Assembly (NCBI RefSeq): GCF_010537335.1
Contig: NZ_AP019711.1
Coordinates: 682,001-746,000, forward strand
Reading direction: 5' to 3'
From: Amedibacterium intestinale
GTDB taxonomy: Bacteria; Bacillota_I; Bacilli_A; Erysipelotrichales; Erysipelotrichaceae
DNA length: 64,000 bases
Part shown: piece after piece, positions 1 to 9,578 of the stretch
Layout of the letters: each line of letters begins with the position of its first letter
How positions within the stretch are numbered: the first letter of the stretch is position 1
The notes under the pieces: generated by a model
The model's database searches: none
Seen by the model: only the letters and a program-made list of their open reading frames with translations
What the model was told of the DNA's origin: nothing
Position numbers and translations under genes: made by a program

Positions 1-1124
1 ATTAATTTATTTAATTCTTCCAAAACTTTATAAATACTGTTTGTATCTTCGCTTTCTTCCTGGAAAATACTCATTTGATCAATGGTTTTATCAGCACTGT
101 ATAAGGAACCTAAGGAAATTCCTAAATGTCGTATGGGAAGACCATTATAATGCTTGTCAAACAGCAGCATGGCAGTTTCCATTAAAATCGATTCTTCATT
201 GGTATATTCATGTATCGTTTGACTTCGTACCATATTGGTAAAATCGAAATAACGAATGGATACAGATATCAAAGAACCCTTTATATGATCTTCTTTTGCT
301 CTTCTGCTTAAAGATTTTGCAAGTCTATAAAAAACAGTTTTGATTTCATCATAATCGCTTACATCACTATCCAGTGTTGTTGATTGAGAAATAGACTGCA
401 CACTGGAATTATAAGATAAAGCAGAATTTCCATTTCCTCTGGCATTTTGTATGCTTGTATAGGCATGTTTTCCTAAAAGTGTTAAGATCTTAGATTCATT
501 GTCTGGATTTGCGAAATCTCCAATGGTAGAAATGCCATTAGCTTCCAGAATAGAAACACTTTTTTTACCAATGCCCCATAAGTCTCCAATAGGCAAAGGC
601 CATAATTTTTTGGCAATTTCCTGTTTTCGTAAAATGGTAATACCCATTGGTTTTCGCATATCGCTGGCCATTTTTGCTAGAAATTTATTTGGTGCTACAC
701 CAATGCTGCATGGAAGTTTTAAATCTTCATAAATTCCTTTTTGAAGAATCCATGCCAGATCCATAGGACGTTTATATTTCTTGATAACCTCTGTTACATC
801 CATATAGGCTTCATCTATGCTGGCAGGTTCTACAAAAGGGGTGAATTTTCGTAAATATTGAAAGAAGCGTTTGCTTAATTCTTCATACCAGCTGTAATCC
901 CCTTGAACAACTACAAGGTCAGGACATTTTTCCAATGCCATCATTAAAGGCATTGCACTGTTTACTCCATATTTCCTTGCCTCATAGCTTGCGGTAGAAA
1001 CAACACTTCTTCTATGTAAGCCAGCCACAACAACTGGCTGCCCTTCCAATGCAGAGTTTTTTAAGATTTCTGCACTTGCAAAAAAGGAGTTTAAATCTAC
1101 ATGAAAAATCACTCGTCCTGCCAT
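1..1124 (-). CDS. dinB: Y-family DNA polymerase IV, 3' end beyond window
   Basis: Translesion polymerase that copies past damaged bases. The frame is open to the left edge, so the C-terminal part is missing; about 374 residues are visible. The N-terminus reads MAGRVIFHVDLNSFFASAE, carrying the first catalytic Asp, and the palm motif SIDEAYMDVT supplies the Asp/Glu pair. Helix-hairpin-helix-like text (LPIGDLWGIGKKSVSILEANGI) and the start of a little-finger domain follow. Start ATG at 1124 has a GAGGGTGA-type ribosome site. It lies 47 bp downstream of spo0A on the same strand and could be read through from it. The family is clear; DinB/YqjH type is favoured over UvrX/YqjW type from the N-terminus. 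Confidence 0.9.
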   Translation of the reverse strand, partial: MAGRVIFHVDLNSFFASAEILKNSALEGQPVVVAGLHRRSVVSTASYEARKYGVNSAMPLMMALEKCPDLVVVQGDYSWYEELSKRFFQYLRKFTPFVEPASIDEAYMDVTEVIKKYKRPMDLAWILQKGIYEDLKLPCSIGVAPNKFLAKMASDMRKPMGITILRKQEIAKKLWPLPIGDLWGIGKKSVSILEANGISTIGDFANPDNESKILTLLGKHAYTSIQNARGNGNSALSYNSSVQSISQSTTLDSDVSDYDEIKTVFYRLAKSLSRRAKEDHIKGSLISVSIRYFDFTNMVRSQTIHEYTNEESILMETAMLLFDKHYNGLPIRHLGISLGSLYSADKTIDQMSIFQEESEDTNSIYKVLEELNKL

Positions 1125-1171
1125 ATCATCACCCTCGTAAGAGGTATTATACAGTGTTTTGTTTAGAAATT

Positions 1172-2002
1172 CTAGCGATACATCTGCATTCTTACATTTT
1201 TATTTTTTAATCGATGTTCTAAGCGCAGTTTATCAGAAATCATCGCAATAAATTCAGAATTTGTAGGTTTAGCTTTGCTGGCGGATATTGTATATCCAAA
1301 GATATCATCGATAGCATCAATATTTCCTCTGTTCCATGCTACTTCAATTGCATGTCGAATAGCTCTTTCAACACGAGAGGCACTTGTACTATATCTTTTC
1401 GCTATTTCGGGATATAAAACTTTTGTAATCTGTCCTAAAAAATCAACATTCAAATACGTTTCTAATATTGCAGTTCGTAAATACATATACCCCTTAATAT
1501 GAGCTGGAATTCCAATTTCATGTAATAGTTCTGTAATTTCGCTTTCCAGTTCTAATTTCGCAAGTCTTTCTTTTTCATCCTCATTTAAATTCATATCCAT
1601 CAGCATCTGCTTTTTACTTGCTTTCGCATAACCGCAAATATTATCCAGTTTATCAATCATGGTTTCAATCTCAAATGGTTTCATTAAAATATAGTCAATT
1701 TTGTAATCCTGAATTGACGATATAATAATTTCGTTGATAAATGGCGTTGTACATAAAATATGATCAGCCTCTATTCTGTTTTCTTTCATTTCTTTCAATA
1801 CAGAAACACCATCTTTTTTTGGCATAATTAAATCTAGAATTAAAACATCAACATGCTTGCCTGCTAATTCCCTTATGCATTGTTCCCCATTCCCTGCACT
1901 GCCAATTACCTCATATGTATCATTCTTGTAAAACTTTTCCTTCATACAGTGGATCATATCAATATTATCATCCACTATATACACACTCATCTTTTCCTTC
2001 AT
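1172..2002 (-). CDS. spo0A: Stage 0 sporulation response regulator Spo0A
   Basis: Master regulator of sporulation entry, activated by phosphorelay or direct kinase phosphorylation and binding 0A boxes. The 276 residues hold a receiver domain (acidic pair D11/D12, phospho-acceptor D57 in LILDLIMP, K108 in MKPF) and the highly conserved C-terminal DNA-binding domain, with [19 protein letters not shown] followed by [21 protein letters not shown], which is diagnostic for Spo0A. Start ATG at 2002 is preceded by AAAGGAGA; a second ATG at codon 5 is less well placed. spoIVB lies upstream as in Bacillus, but an opposite-strand membrane gene separates them. Two 0A-like boxes upstream suggest autoregulation. 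Confidence 0.97.
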   Translation of the reverse strand: MKEKMSVYIVDDNIDMIHCMKEKFYKNDTYEVIGSAGNGEQCIRELAGKHVDVLILDLIMPKKDGVSVLKEMKENRIEADHILCTTPFINEIIISSIQDYKIDYILMKPFEIETMIDKLDNICGYAKASKKQMLMDMNLNEDEKERLAKLELESEITELLHEIGIPAHIKGYMYLRTAILETYLNVDFLGQITKVLYPEIAKRYSTSASRVERAIRHAIEVAWNRGNIDAIDDIFGYTISASKAKPTNSEFIAMISDKLRLEHRLKNKNVRMQMYR

Positions 2003-2063
2003 TATTTTCTTCTCCTTTACGATTTCAAATTATACGAATGTGTCCTGGAAAAATTTCACTTAA

Positions 2064-2143
2064 TTTGTCGAATATTTTCAAAAAGATAAAAAATTCTATG
2101 AAAAATCTAAAAAAGAGTAAGCGATTTCTTTCTTTTTGTCGAT
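2064..2143. promoter_or_regulatory. Pair of Spo0A-box-like sites upstream of spo0A
   Basis: TTTGTCGAA at 2064-2072 is a perfect match to the known 0A box (TTTGTCRAA), and TTTGTCGAT at 2135-2143 differs at the last base. They lie 62 and 133 bp upstream of the spo0A start, in the same orientation as each other. In Bacillus, 0A boxes in the spo0A control region mediate feedback; the same role here is inferred. The rest of the 309-bp gap between spo0A and the rightward gene shows a possible -10 (TATACT, 2274-2279) for the latter. Confidence 0.6.
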
Positions 2144-2311
2144 TTGTGTCCTTTTTAAAGTAATCTTTAGATATAACAAGAATAAAAAAGAAACTTAAGT
2201 AAAGATCAAATAATCAAAAGGATAGTTTTTAAGTCACATAAAAGTTTATCTAATTAAGATAGATGAAGTTATTTATACTATGTTAAAATCATTAAAAAGT
2301 GAGGGATATTT

Positions 2312-3013
2312 ATGAAACATTTCTTAAAATCACATTTTATATTTTGTATAATATTACTCCTATCTTTTGTAGGGTTTTATTATATTACGCGTTTTTATAT
2401 ACATAGTGAATTCACACATGAACTTTCTTATGAAACTTTTGTAAATCATGTTCAAAATGGAACATTCAATTTATGGATCACTACCGTCATCTTGCCATTT
2501 ATTATATATATTATCTCTTATGGTTATCATCATTGGTATTTATCTGTAAACAAAACCTTTCCTCCTGAAAGAAAGCCTTTGCTTATATCCTTTTCTGAGG
2601 AAATGGAAGTGAACAAAGATATAAAGCTTTTCTTATTTCTCATTGTTTTTATCCTATTATGGTCTATATTTCTATACTTTCTTTTCTCTGTTAATATAGT
2701 ACTAGCAATTCTATTACTGCCTGTTCTTCTTCAATTTGTTCAAGTTATATATCATTGGATTGTTCATCGCCTTTCTTTTATATATTCTATAAAGCATGTA
2801 AAAAGTATTATACATCTTCTGCTTATTTCTTTGTTTTGGGGCACTTTACTTTTTTATTCTATAGATCAATTGCTTTTACTTTTTATTTCAATATACTTAT
2901 ATTTTTTGCCTTTTCTTTGGATTCCATTTCATTATTGTCTTGCGATGAAAACTGGAAAATACATGGTTTTACTTGAAAATGCATTTAACAAAAAAGTAAG
3001 ACATAAAACATAG
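2312..3013 (+). CDS. Hypothetical multi-pass membrane protein
   Basis: Family not recognised. The 233-residue product is very hydrophobic with roughly five to six membrane segments: one near residues 10-28, one near 55-72, then several between about 105 and 215. Short polar stretches lie between them and the C-terminus is basic (NKKVRHKT). The ribosome site GTGAGG lies 7 bases before the ATG. It is the only rightward gene in the first 14 kb and sits between spoIVB and spo0A, which are adjacent in Bacillus. A strong stem-loop follows it. A sporulation role is possible from position only. Confidence 0.7.
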   Translation: MKHFLKSHFIFCIILLLSFVGFYYITRFYIHSEFTHELSYETFVNHVQNGTFNLWITTVILPFIIYIISYGYHHWYLSVNKTFPPERKPLLISFSEEMEVNKDIKLFLFLIVFILLWSIFLYFLFSVNIVLAILLLPVLLQFVQVIYHWIVHRLSFIYSIKHVKSIIHLLLISLFWGTLLFYSIDQLLLLFISIYLYFLPFLWIPFHYCLAMKTGKYMVLLENAFNKKVRHKT

Positions 3014-3053
3014 TACATTCTATTTATAGAGGTTAAACATACTATACTATGTT

Positions 3054-3108
3054 AAAAGGAACTATTACGGGCTATGAAAATAACAAATCGTAAGTTAGTT
3101 CCTTTTTT
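3054..3108. terminator. Stem-loop terminator after the membrane-protein gene
   Basis: AAAAGGAACTA (3054-3064) pairs with TAGTTCCTTTT (3096-3106). The stem extends inward through TTACG/CGTAA past a 2-base bulge and ends in a T run. It lies between two genes that converge on it (the membrane gene and spoIVB), so it may serve both strands. Confidence 0.75.
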
Positions 3109-3131
3109 ATTAGATTATTTTATTTTGTATT

Positions 3132-4130
3132 TTACTGTTTCGTATTTTCCAGCATCCAGTCGATATATACACCATATCCTTTCATAGGATCACTTGAGAT
3201 AACATGTGTAACTGCACCTATCAGCTTTCCATTTTGTACGATTGGAGAACCACTCATTCCCTGTACGATACCATTTGTTTTCTGTTTTAACCTTTCATCT
3301 TCAATACGAAATTCGATTCCTTTTATGTCGCTTTCCTTTTGTGAATGCAGTTTTGTGATTTCAATTTTAAAAGGTTCTACTGTATTACCATCAATAACCG
3401 TATAAAAATATGCCTCTCCTAATACAATTTCTTCTTTCGATGCGCAAGGAATCAAGGAATGCTCCTTGTTGCCAAAGTAATTTCCATAAATACCTATAGG
3501 CGTATTTGTATTTACATCTCCAATTTGTTTTGTATAGTCGATAGCTGCATGTTTTTGCCCTGGTACATCTTTTTGTGCTTTTTGTATAGAAGTTACTCTA
3601 GAATCATAAATAGAACCGGATTGAATTGGCGCAATCTTTTTTAAGTCTGCATCTGTTATTTCATGTCCCAACGCACCATATTTCATTGTGCCTGGATCAA
3701 TATAGGTAAGTGTACCAACTCCCGTAATACTATCTTTTACATACAATCCGCTTTGAAAGTTATTCTTTTTTTCATCATAAACCGTTACTAACTGTTTATC
3801 TATGATTTTATCATTTCTTTTAATTTTTACATCGACTGTATTTTCTGTATTTTGTAAAGAGGAAAGTATGGCATATAACTGTTCCAAATTAGAAATAACT
3901 TCTCCTTTGCATTGAATGATGACATCTCCAAGCAAAAAAGTTGACGATGGATCGTATGTTTTTCCATTTGCCTGAAAGGAATATGTTCCTGTAATCATCA
4001 CTCCATCATATTCTGCTTTTATTCCTATGCTGTCTCCACCTAAATAAACTTCTTGTGCCGCATAAACTGACTGCGGTGTTATAAACAGGAAGAAAAAACA
4101 TAAGAGAAAAGAAAAAAGTTTTCTAGACAA
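3132..4130 (-). CDS. spoIVB: SpoIVB serine peptidase (S55 family)
   Basis: Forespore-secreted protease that signals across the intermembrane space to trigger pro-sigma-K processing. The 332 residues begin with a signal/anchor segment (about residues 4-24), then a PDZ-like region (about 90-160) and an S55 peptidase domain with ALGHEI (catalytic His) and IVQGMSGSPIVQNGKLIGAVTHV (catalytic Ser in GMSGSP). The start is probably TTG at 4130, preceded by AGGAGGTGA. It follows recN by 64 bp, as in Bacillus (recN-spoIVB-spo0A). A forespore sigma factor would be expected to drive it, but I see only a weak candidate promoter. Confidence 0.95.
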   Translation of the reverse strand: MSRKLFSFLLCFFFLFITPQSVYAAQEVYLGGDSIGIKAEYDGVMITGTYSFQANGKTYDPSSTFLLGDVIIQCKGEVISNLEQLYAILSSLQNTENTVDVKIKRNDKIIDKQLVTVYDEKKNNFQSGLYVKDSITGVGTLTYIDPGTMKYGALGHEITDADLKKIAPIQSGSIYDSRVTSIQKAQKDVPGQKHAAIDYTKQIGDVNTNTPIGIYGNYFGNKEHSLIPCASKEEIVLGEAYFYTVIDGNTVEPFKIEITKLHSQKESDIKGIEFRIEDERLKQKTNGIVQGMSGSPIVQNGKLIGAVTHVISSDPMKGYGVYIDWMLENTKQ

Positions 4131-4194
4131 AGTATCACCTCCTGATTACTAGTGTGTCTCAGAAAGCATACTTCATGAAGAAAACTTATATATA

Positions 4195-5853
4195 TTATGA
4201 TTCAATTTGTGCTTTTTCCAAAAGTTCCCTGGCCGCTTCTAAAGCAGAGGTGCTGGAAGAATTGCTGGAAATCCAAGCTAAATGTTCGATTCTTTCTTTT
4301 TCTTCAAGTTCATGAATCGATGTCGTTGTAGAGGCATCATCCTGATGTTTTTCTACAATATAGTGCTGATGAGCACAAGCCGCAACAGCTGCAAGATGTG
4401 TTACACAAAATACTTGTACCTGTTTTGAAAGCTCCTGCATTTTCTTTCCAATTGAAAAGGCAACACTGCCGCTTACTCCTGTATCAATTTCATCAAAGAT
4501 AATGGTTTCGATTCCCTGAAGACGAGTAAATACACATTTTAATCCAAGCATAAATCGGGATAGTTCTCCGCCACTGGCAGTCATAGATAAACTTTTTAAG
4601 CGCTCTCCTCGATTCATAGAAATCAAAAATTCTACTTTATCATAGCCAGCTGCATTTCCCTGTGTTTCTTCGATAGATACTTTAAACTGTGCATTTGGAA
4701 GCTGAAGATCGTGAAGCTGTGCAAGTATGCTTTCTTCTAGTTTTTTACTTACACAAATACGCTGTTTATGCACTTCATCTGCAATGCTTTTGTATTCATT
4801 CCATGCTTTTGCTTTTTTCTTTTCTTCTCTTTCAAGAAACTCCTGTCGATGCAAAATGGAATCAATATGTGATTGCAGTTCCTCTTTTTTTCGCATGAGT
4901 GCATCATAACTTCCTCCATATTTTCGATAAAGTTTATGAAGCTGATAAATTCGATCCTGCATCATAGCAAAATTTTCTTCATCATATTCCATGCTGTCCA
5001 CATAATTTTTTAATCGATCCCGGATATCATCTAAACGATAATATACATCCGTTACTTCATTTTGAATCTCTTCAAAAAAAGAATCTTCATTAAGTGTACC
5101 GATTTGTCTTGATACTTCATACAACTGATTGGAAATTCCTTCATCTGCCTCCAGCAACTCTACGCAATTTTGAACAGTAGAGCATATTTTTTCATAGGAT
5201 TGAAGCTTTTTCTGCTGCAATTCTAATTCTTCTAATTCATTTTCTTTACAGTTTGCATCTTCGATCTCGTTTAGCTGATATGTTAAAAATTCCAAATCGT
5301 CTTCATTGTAGTCTTCACGAAGCATTTCTTCCATGTAGTCGACAATACTTTTATAGTTTTGATAAGCATTTTTGCAGCGTTCCAGCAATGTCTTGTCTAC
5401 ACCGAATTTATCAAGTAAAGATAAGTGATATTTGGAGTGTAAAAGGTATTGTGTATCATGCTGCGAGTGAATATCGATAAGAGAAGAAAATACTTGTTTC
5501 AAAAAAGAAACGGTCGATAAGCGATGATTGATGCGCACATTGCTTTTCCCATCAGCACTTATTTCTCTTGTTACAATAACCAGCTGATCTTCTAATTCAA
5601 ATCCGCCTTCTTCAAGAATTCTAGAAGCTTCATGATTGCAGGGAATTTCAAATACCCCCTCAATGATAGCCTTCTTTTTCCCTTCTTTTACCATTCCAGC
5701 ACTGACACGATCTCCTTTTAATACTCCAATCGCATCCATAAGCAAAGATTTCCCTGCACCGGTTTCTCCGGTAAAAGCAGACATATGTTCACTAAAATCC
5801 AATTGTACTTCATCTAATAAAATAAAGTCTTTTACATAGATTTGTTTTAACAT
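4195..5853 (-). CDS. recN: DNA repair protein RecN
   Basis: SMC-like ATPase acting early at double-strand breaks. The 552 residues match the usual family length. Walker A is GETGAGKSLL near residue 30, followed by a long central coiled coil (about 155-370, rich in Glu/Lys/Leu/Gln). The C-terminal half-ATPase has TASGGELSRFMLGLKCVF (signature) and TIIFDEIDTGVSG (Walker B), then the CVTHLAAVAA switch. An AGGAGGTGA site precedes the ATG. It lies 11 bp downstream of tlyA; the argR/ahrC gene that sits between them in Bacillus is absent. Confidence 0.97.
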   Translation of the reverse strand: MLKQIYVKDFILLDEVQLDFSEHMSAFTGETGAGKSLLMDAIGVLKGDRVSAGMVKEGKKKAIIEGVFEIPCNHEASRILEEGGFELEDQLVIVTREISADGKSNVRINHRLSTVSFLKQVFSSLIDIHSQHDTQYLLHSKYHLSLLDKFGVDKTLLERCKNAYQNYKSIVDYMEEMLREDYNEDDLEFLTYQLNEIEDANCKENELEELELQQKKLQSYEKICSTVQNCVELLEADEGISNQLYEVSRQIGTLNEDSFFEEIQNEVTDVYYRLDDIRDRLKNYVDSMEYDEENFAMMQDRIYQLHKLYRKYGGSYDALMRKKEELQSHIDSILHRQEFLEREEKKKAKAWNEYKSIADEVHKQRICVSKKLEESILAQLHDLQLPNAQFKVSIEETQGNAAGYDKVEFLISMNRGERLKSLSMTASGGELSRFMLGLKCVFTRLQGIETIIFDEIDTGVSGSVAFSIGKKMQELSKQVQVFCVTHLAAVAACAHQHYIVEKHQDDASTTTSIHELEEKERIEHLAWISSNSSSTSALEAARELLEKAQIES

Positions 5854-5864
5854 GAACTCACCTC

Positions 5865-6644
5865 CTAACGTTTTACTACATAATCTTTTACGATTTGTTT
5901 ATAAGAAAATACACAATGACATGGATTTTCTACAATATGCATGACAAATTCTTTATTTCCATCTCTTCCTAGTATACTGCTGGCACATAAATGTTTTACA
6001 TAAAGTCCGGCATCTTCAACAAAAGAAACAATATCTTTTAATACCTGTATATGTACCTTCTCATCTTTTACGACTCCATTTTTCCCAATGTTTTTCTTTC
6101 CTGCTTCAAATTGCGGCTTGATTAATACAACCAGTTCTTTTTTTGACATTATGGAAAACAGTGCAGGAAGAATAAGTTTAATAGAAATAAAAGATACATC
6201 CATGCATGCAAAATCAATGGGACGATCAAACATTTCTTTTGTTAAATAACGACAATTTACACCTTCCATGCAGCAAACTCTACTGTCTTCTCTTAAACGA
6301 GGCAGCAGCTGGTCTTTTCCAACATCAACGGCATATACAAAATCTGCACCTTCTTTTAAACAGACATCGCTAAAACCACCAGTACTGGCACCGACATCAA
6401 TAACGGTTCTATGTTTTAAGGAAATCTCAAATGGTTCTAAAACATCATAAAGCTTAAATCCGGCACGACTTGCGAAAGCAATATCTTCCTGCTCTACATG
6501 AATTTCCATATCTTCATTTACTGGATAGCTGTTTTTCTGAATTGCTTTTCCATTTACTTTCACAAGTCCTTTTTGAATCGCGTCCTGTGCCTTGCTGCGT
6601 GTTTCAAAATATTTTTTCTCTACAAGAAATGCATCTAATCGCAT
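5865..6644 (-). CDS. tlyA: TlyA/RrmJ-type rRNA 2'-O-methyltransferase
   Basis: Predicted S4-domain RNA methyltransferase (YqxC in Bacillus). The N-terminal S4 RNA-binding domain begins MRLDAFLVEKKYFETRSKAQDAIQ; the Rossmann methyltransferase domain carries VIDVGASTGGFSDVCL (SAM binding) and the FtsJ-like residues D (ACMDVSF) and K (VLIKPQFEAGK). I start it at ATG 6644 because AGGAGT lies just upstream, rather than at an ATG 12 codons earlier inside dxs. That leaves 259 residues and a 10-base gap to dxs. Family members methylate 16S/23S rRNA or act as haemolysins; the substrate here is not provable. Confidence 0.9.
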   Translation of the reverse strand: MRLDAFLVEKKYFETRSKAQDAIQKGLVKVNGKAIQKNSYPVNEDMEIHVEQEDIAFASRAGFKLYDVLEPFEISLKHRTVIDVGASTGGFSDVCLKEGADFVYAVDVGKDQLLPRLREDSRVCCMEGVNCRYLTKEMFDRPIDFACMDVSFISIKLILPALFSIMSKKELVVLIKPQFEAGKKNIGKNGVVKDEKVHIQVLKDIVSFVEDAGLYVKHLCASSILGRDGNKEFVMHIVENPCHCVFSYKQIVKDYVVKR

Positions 6645-6654
6645 AGTTAAACTC

Positions 6655-8517
6655 CTATAAATAACTGGAAATGATATCAAATAAAGAATTGATATCCAGT
6701 CGTTCTAATTTTCTTAACTGTGATATACTTCCATGTTCTACAAAATGATCTTCAATTCCTAAACGAACAAAATGACGAGTATATCCATGATCATTGGCAT
6801 ATTCTAAAATAGAACTGCTTAATCCACCCGCAAGCATATCAGTTTCATAAAGTAAAATAGGAAGTTCCATCTGACATAGACGCTCCAGCATATCCCCATC
6901 CAGCGGTTTAAAGAAACGAGCATTGACAACGGTAATTGGCATTTGATTTACCTGTGCTTTTGAAATGATTTTATCTACACAATCACCATACGTAATGATG
7001 ATTAAACGGCTATGTTCATCGAATGACCAGCTTGTCCATGTTCCAGGTTCAATATATGTATATTCTTTTGCTTTTTCAAAAGGAACATTTCCTCTAGGAT
7101 AACGTATTGCATATGGGTGTTCCTTCTGCTGAAATGCAGAATACAGCAGATTTTGCGCTTCTTTCGCATCTTTAGGCTGAGAAAGTATCATATTAGGAAT
7201 ATGACGAAGCATCGCAATATCAAAGACGCCATGATGGGTTTCTCCATCTTCCCCAACAAGGCCACAGCGATCAATTCCAATCACAACCGGCAAGTTCATA
7301 CGTGCAACATCATGGTTTATTTGATCGTAGGCACGCTGCAAGAAAGAGGAATATACAGAAATAAAAGGACGTTTGCCACTGACAGCCAAACCTGCCGCAA
7401 AAGTCATTGCATGCTCTTCCGCAATTCCACAATCAAAGCTTCGCTCTGGATATTTATCAAAAAAGTTTTGCAGTTTACTGCCACTTTTCATAGCTGGTGT
7501 AATCGCAACGATATCTTTATTTTTTGCCGCAAGACTTGTAAGTGTACTGCTCATAACTTCACTCCATGAAGCATGTCCCATTGGCATTTGCGATAAAGAT
7601 TTACCAGTTCTTACATCAAAAGGAGATACTCCATGCCAGCTTCCCGTTTTATCCTCTTCCGCATAGGAATATCCTTTCCCTTTTTTGGTCAGTACATGGA
7701 CAACGACCGGCCCATCATTTTCACTTGCAAGCTTTAAAACACGAATCAAAGAAGGAAGATTATGCCCATCAATTGGTCCGATATAATCCAAATTAAAATC
7801 ACCGAAAATAGAAGTATCGACCACATTTTCCTTCACTGCATTTTTTACATTCTGCATCGTATGCAAAACACTTTTTCCAAATTTGGAAGTTGATAATGCC
7901 CCTTTTAAATCATGTTTTAAAGTTGTGTATGGCTTGCTTACTCTTAATTTTGTAAATGCCTGATCCATAGCACCTACATTTTCTGAGATAGACATATTAT
8001 TATCATTGAAAATAATGACCATTCTACGCTTGTCACTGCCAATCTGATTTAAGGCCTCCATTGCCATTCCACCTGTCAAAGCCCCATCACCAATGACAGG
8101 TACGACCTGAAAGTTTTCATGGTTTAAATCTCTTGCGGTTGCCATACCCAGTGCAGCAGACAAGGATGTAGAAGAATGTCCTGCCTCCCATACATCATGT
8201 ATGCTTTCTTTTCGCTTCTGAAATCCACTGATTCCTTTATACTGACGCAAATGCGCAAACTCTGCACTTCTTCCGGTCAAAATCTTATGCACATAAGACT
8301 GATGCCCAACATCAAATATGAATTTATCTTTTGGAGAAGAAAATACATAGTGCATTGCAATTGTTAATTCCACGATACCCAGATTACTGGATAAATGTCC
8401 ACCCGTTCTGGATATGTTTTCAATCAGAAATGAACGAATCATTTTCGCTAAATCTTCCATTTCTTTTATTGACATCGTTTTGATAATAGAAGGATCTTTT
8501 ATATCAAAAAGATTCAT
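6655..8517 (-). CDS. dxs: 1-deoxy-D-xylulose-5-phosphate synthase
   Basis: Thiamine-diphosphate enzyme condensing pyruvate and glyceraldehyde-3-phosphate, first step of the MEP isoprenoid pathway. The 620-residue product shows FDVGHQSYVHKILTGR near the N-terminus, the ThDP motif VIGDGALTGGMAMEALN, and the transketolase pyrimidine-domain texts DCGIAEEHAMTFAAGLA and GIDRCGLVGEDGETHHGVFD. I start at ATG 8517, since the upstream in-frame GTG (8526) overlaps the AGAGGTGAT ribosome site. It follows ispA by 13 bases, coupling precursor synthesis with prenyl chain building. Confidence 0.97.
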   Translation of the reverse strand: MNLFDIKDPSIIKTMSIKEMEDLAKMIRSFLIENISRTGGHLSSNLGIVELTIAMHYVFSSPKDKFIFDVGHQSYVHKILTGRSAEFAHLRQYKGISGFQKRKESIHDVWEAGHSSTSLSAALGMATARDLNHENFQVVPVIGDGALTGGMAMEALNQIGSDKRRMVIIFNDNNMSISENVGAMDQAFTKLRVSKPYTTLKHDLKGALSTSKFGKSVLHTMQNVKNAVKENVVDTSIFGDFNLDYIGPIDGHNLPSLIRVLKLASENDGPVVVHVLTKKGKGYSYAEEDKTGSWHGVSPFDVRTGKSLSQMPMGHASWSEVMSSTLTSLAAKNKDIVAITPAMKSGSKLQNFFDKYPERSFDCGIAEEHAMTFAAGLAVSGKRPFISVYSSFLQRAYDQINHDVARMNLPVVIGIDRCGLVGEDGETHHGVFDIAMLRHIPNMILSQPKDAKEAQNLLYSAFQQKEHPYAIRYPRGNVPFEKAKEYTYIEPGTWTSWSFDEHSRLIIITYGDCVDKIISKAQVNQMPITVVNARFFKPLDGDMLERLCQMELPILLYETDMLAGGLSSSILEYANDHGYTRHFVRLGIEDHFVEHGSISQLRKLERLDINSLFDIISSYL

Positions 8518-8530
8518 GTGTATCACCTCT

Positions 8531-9373
8531 TTATTTTTTTCGATGCAGTAAAGCTACAAAGACTTCCATTAATGGTTCTTTGTTGATTTTTAGCGTATCC
8601 AGTAGGCAGAGTGCTTCTTCATAATAAGCGTTGGCCTGTGAAAGTGCATCTTCTATACCTAAAAGTGTAACATAAGTTGTTTTATTGTTATCTGCATCAC
8701 TGTTGATGTTTTTACCAAGCTCTGTTTCATCGGCAGTTACATCCAAAACATCATCTTGTATCTGAAAAGATAACCCTAATAAAGAACCAATATTTTCCCA
8801 TACAGGAATATCTTTTTCATTATGTGTCAAATAGGCAGCACATAAGAAAGGAAGCGTTAATAAACGACCGGTTTTATAGTAATGAATTTCTTTCATTTCT
8901 TCCAGTGTAATATCTTTTTTTGCTTCCCCTTCCAAATCCAGACACTGTCCTAACACCATACCATCTGCCCCGCTGTATCGACTTAGCAGGGAAACGATAT
9001 GACAGTTTATATCTGCTTCTTCACACGCATTTGCTCCTAACACAAAAGCCTGTGTCAATAAAGCATCTCCTGCCAAAATCGCATTGGCTTCGCCATATTT
9101 GACATGACAGGTAGGTTTTCCTCTTCGAAGCGTATCATTATCCATCGCAGGCAAATCATCATGAATCAAAGAATACGTATGAATCATCTCGATGGCTGCT
9201 GCTGCCTTGTAACCGACATGCGCATTTGCGCCATACGCTTTCAACGTCGATAATAAAAGCTGTGGGCGAATTCGCTTTCCCCCTGCCATTAAAGAATAGC
9301 GCATCGCTTCTTTTACCGTAGAGTTTTTCACATCATCCAAGACAGTAGACAGATATGTTTCAAACTCAGACAT
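8531..9373 (-). CDS. ispA: Polyprenyl (farnesyl/geranylgeranyl) diphosphate synthase
   Basis: Trans-prenyltransferase adding IPP to allylic diphosphates. The 280 residues contain GGKRIRP (diphosphate binding), the first aspartate-rich motif LIHDDLPAMDND and the second motif QIQDDVLD, both with metal-binding Asp residues. The start overlaps the end of xseB by 8 bases, indicating translational coupling. The order xseA-xseB-ispA-dxs-tlyA-recN is the standard Firmicute block. Exact chain length (C15 or C20) cannot be fixed by eye. Confidence 0.94.
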   Translation of the reverse strand: MSEFETYLSTVLDDVKNSTVKEAMRYSLMAGGKRIRPQLLLSTLKAYGANAHVGYKAAAAIEMIHTYSLIHDDLPAMDNDTLRRGKPTCHVKYGEANAILAGDALLTQAFVLGANACEEADINCHIVSLLSRYSGADGMVLGQCLDLEGEAKKDITLEEMKEIHYYKTGRLLTLPFLCAAYLTHNEKDIPVWENIGSLLGLSFQIQDDVLDVTADETELGKNINSDADNNKTTYVTLLGIEDALSQANAYYEEALCLLDTLKINKEPLMEVFVALLHRKK

Positions 9374-9578
9374 TGCTGCTGTCCTCCTGATATGTCTTTA
9401 ATAATTCTTCTACTTTATTTTCAAAGTTTTTCAACTGAGAATCACAGCTGTTTACCAGTTTCAAACCTTCTTCAAAAAGAGAAATTGCTTCCTCTAATTC
9501 AATTTCATTTTTTTCAAGCATTCCAATAATTTCTTCCAAGCGCTGCATGGATTGTTTAAAAGGTAGTTTTTCACTCAT
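9366..9578 (-). CDS. xseB: Exodeoxyribonuclease VII small subunit
   Basis: Small helical subunit of exonuclease VII. The 70 residues contain the family text FKQSMQRLEEIIGMLEKNEIELEEAISLFEEGLKL, two helices that wrap onto the XseA coiled coil. It directly abuts xseA (no gap) and overlaps ispA by 8 bases. Confidence 0.95.
   Translation of the reverse strand: MSEKLPFKQSMQRLEEIIGMLEKNEIELEEAISLFEEGLKLVNSCDSQLKNFENKVEELLKTYQEDSSNV

Noticed and set aside
7117-7569. 150-codon frame on the plus strand
   Set aside because: It is antisense to dxs, whose protein signature covers the same DNA fully.
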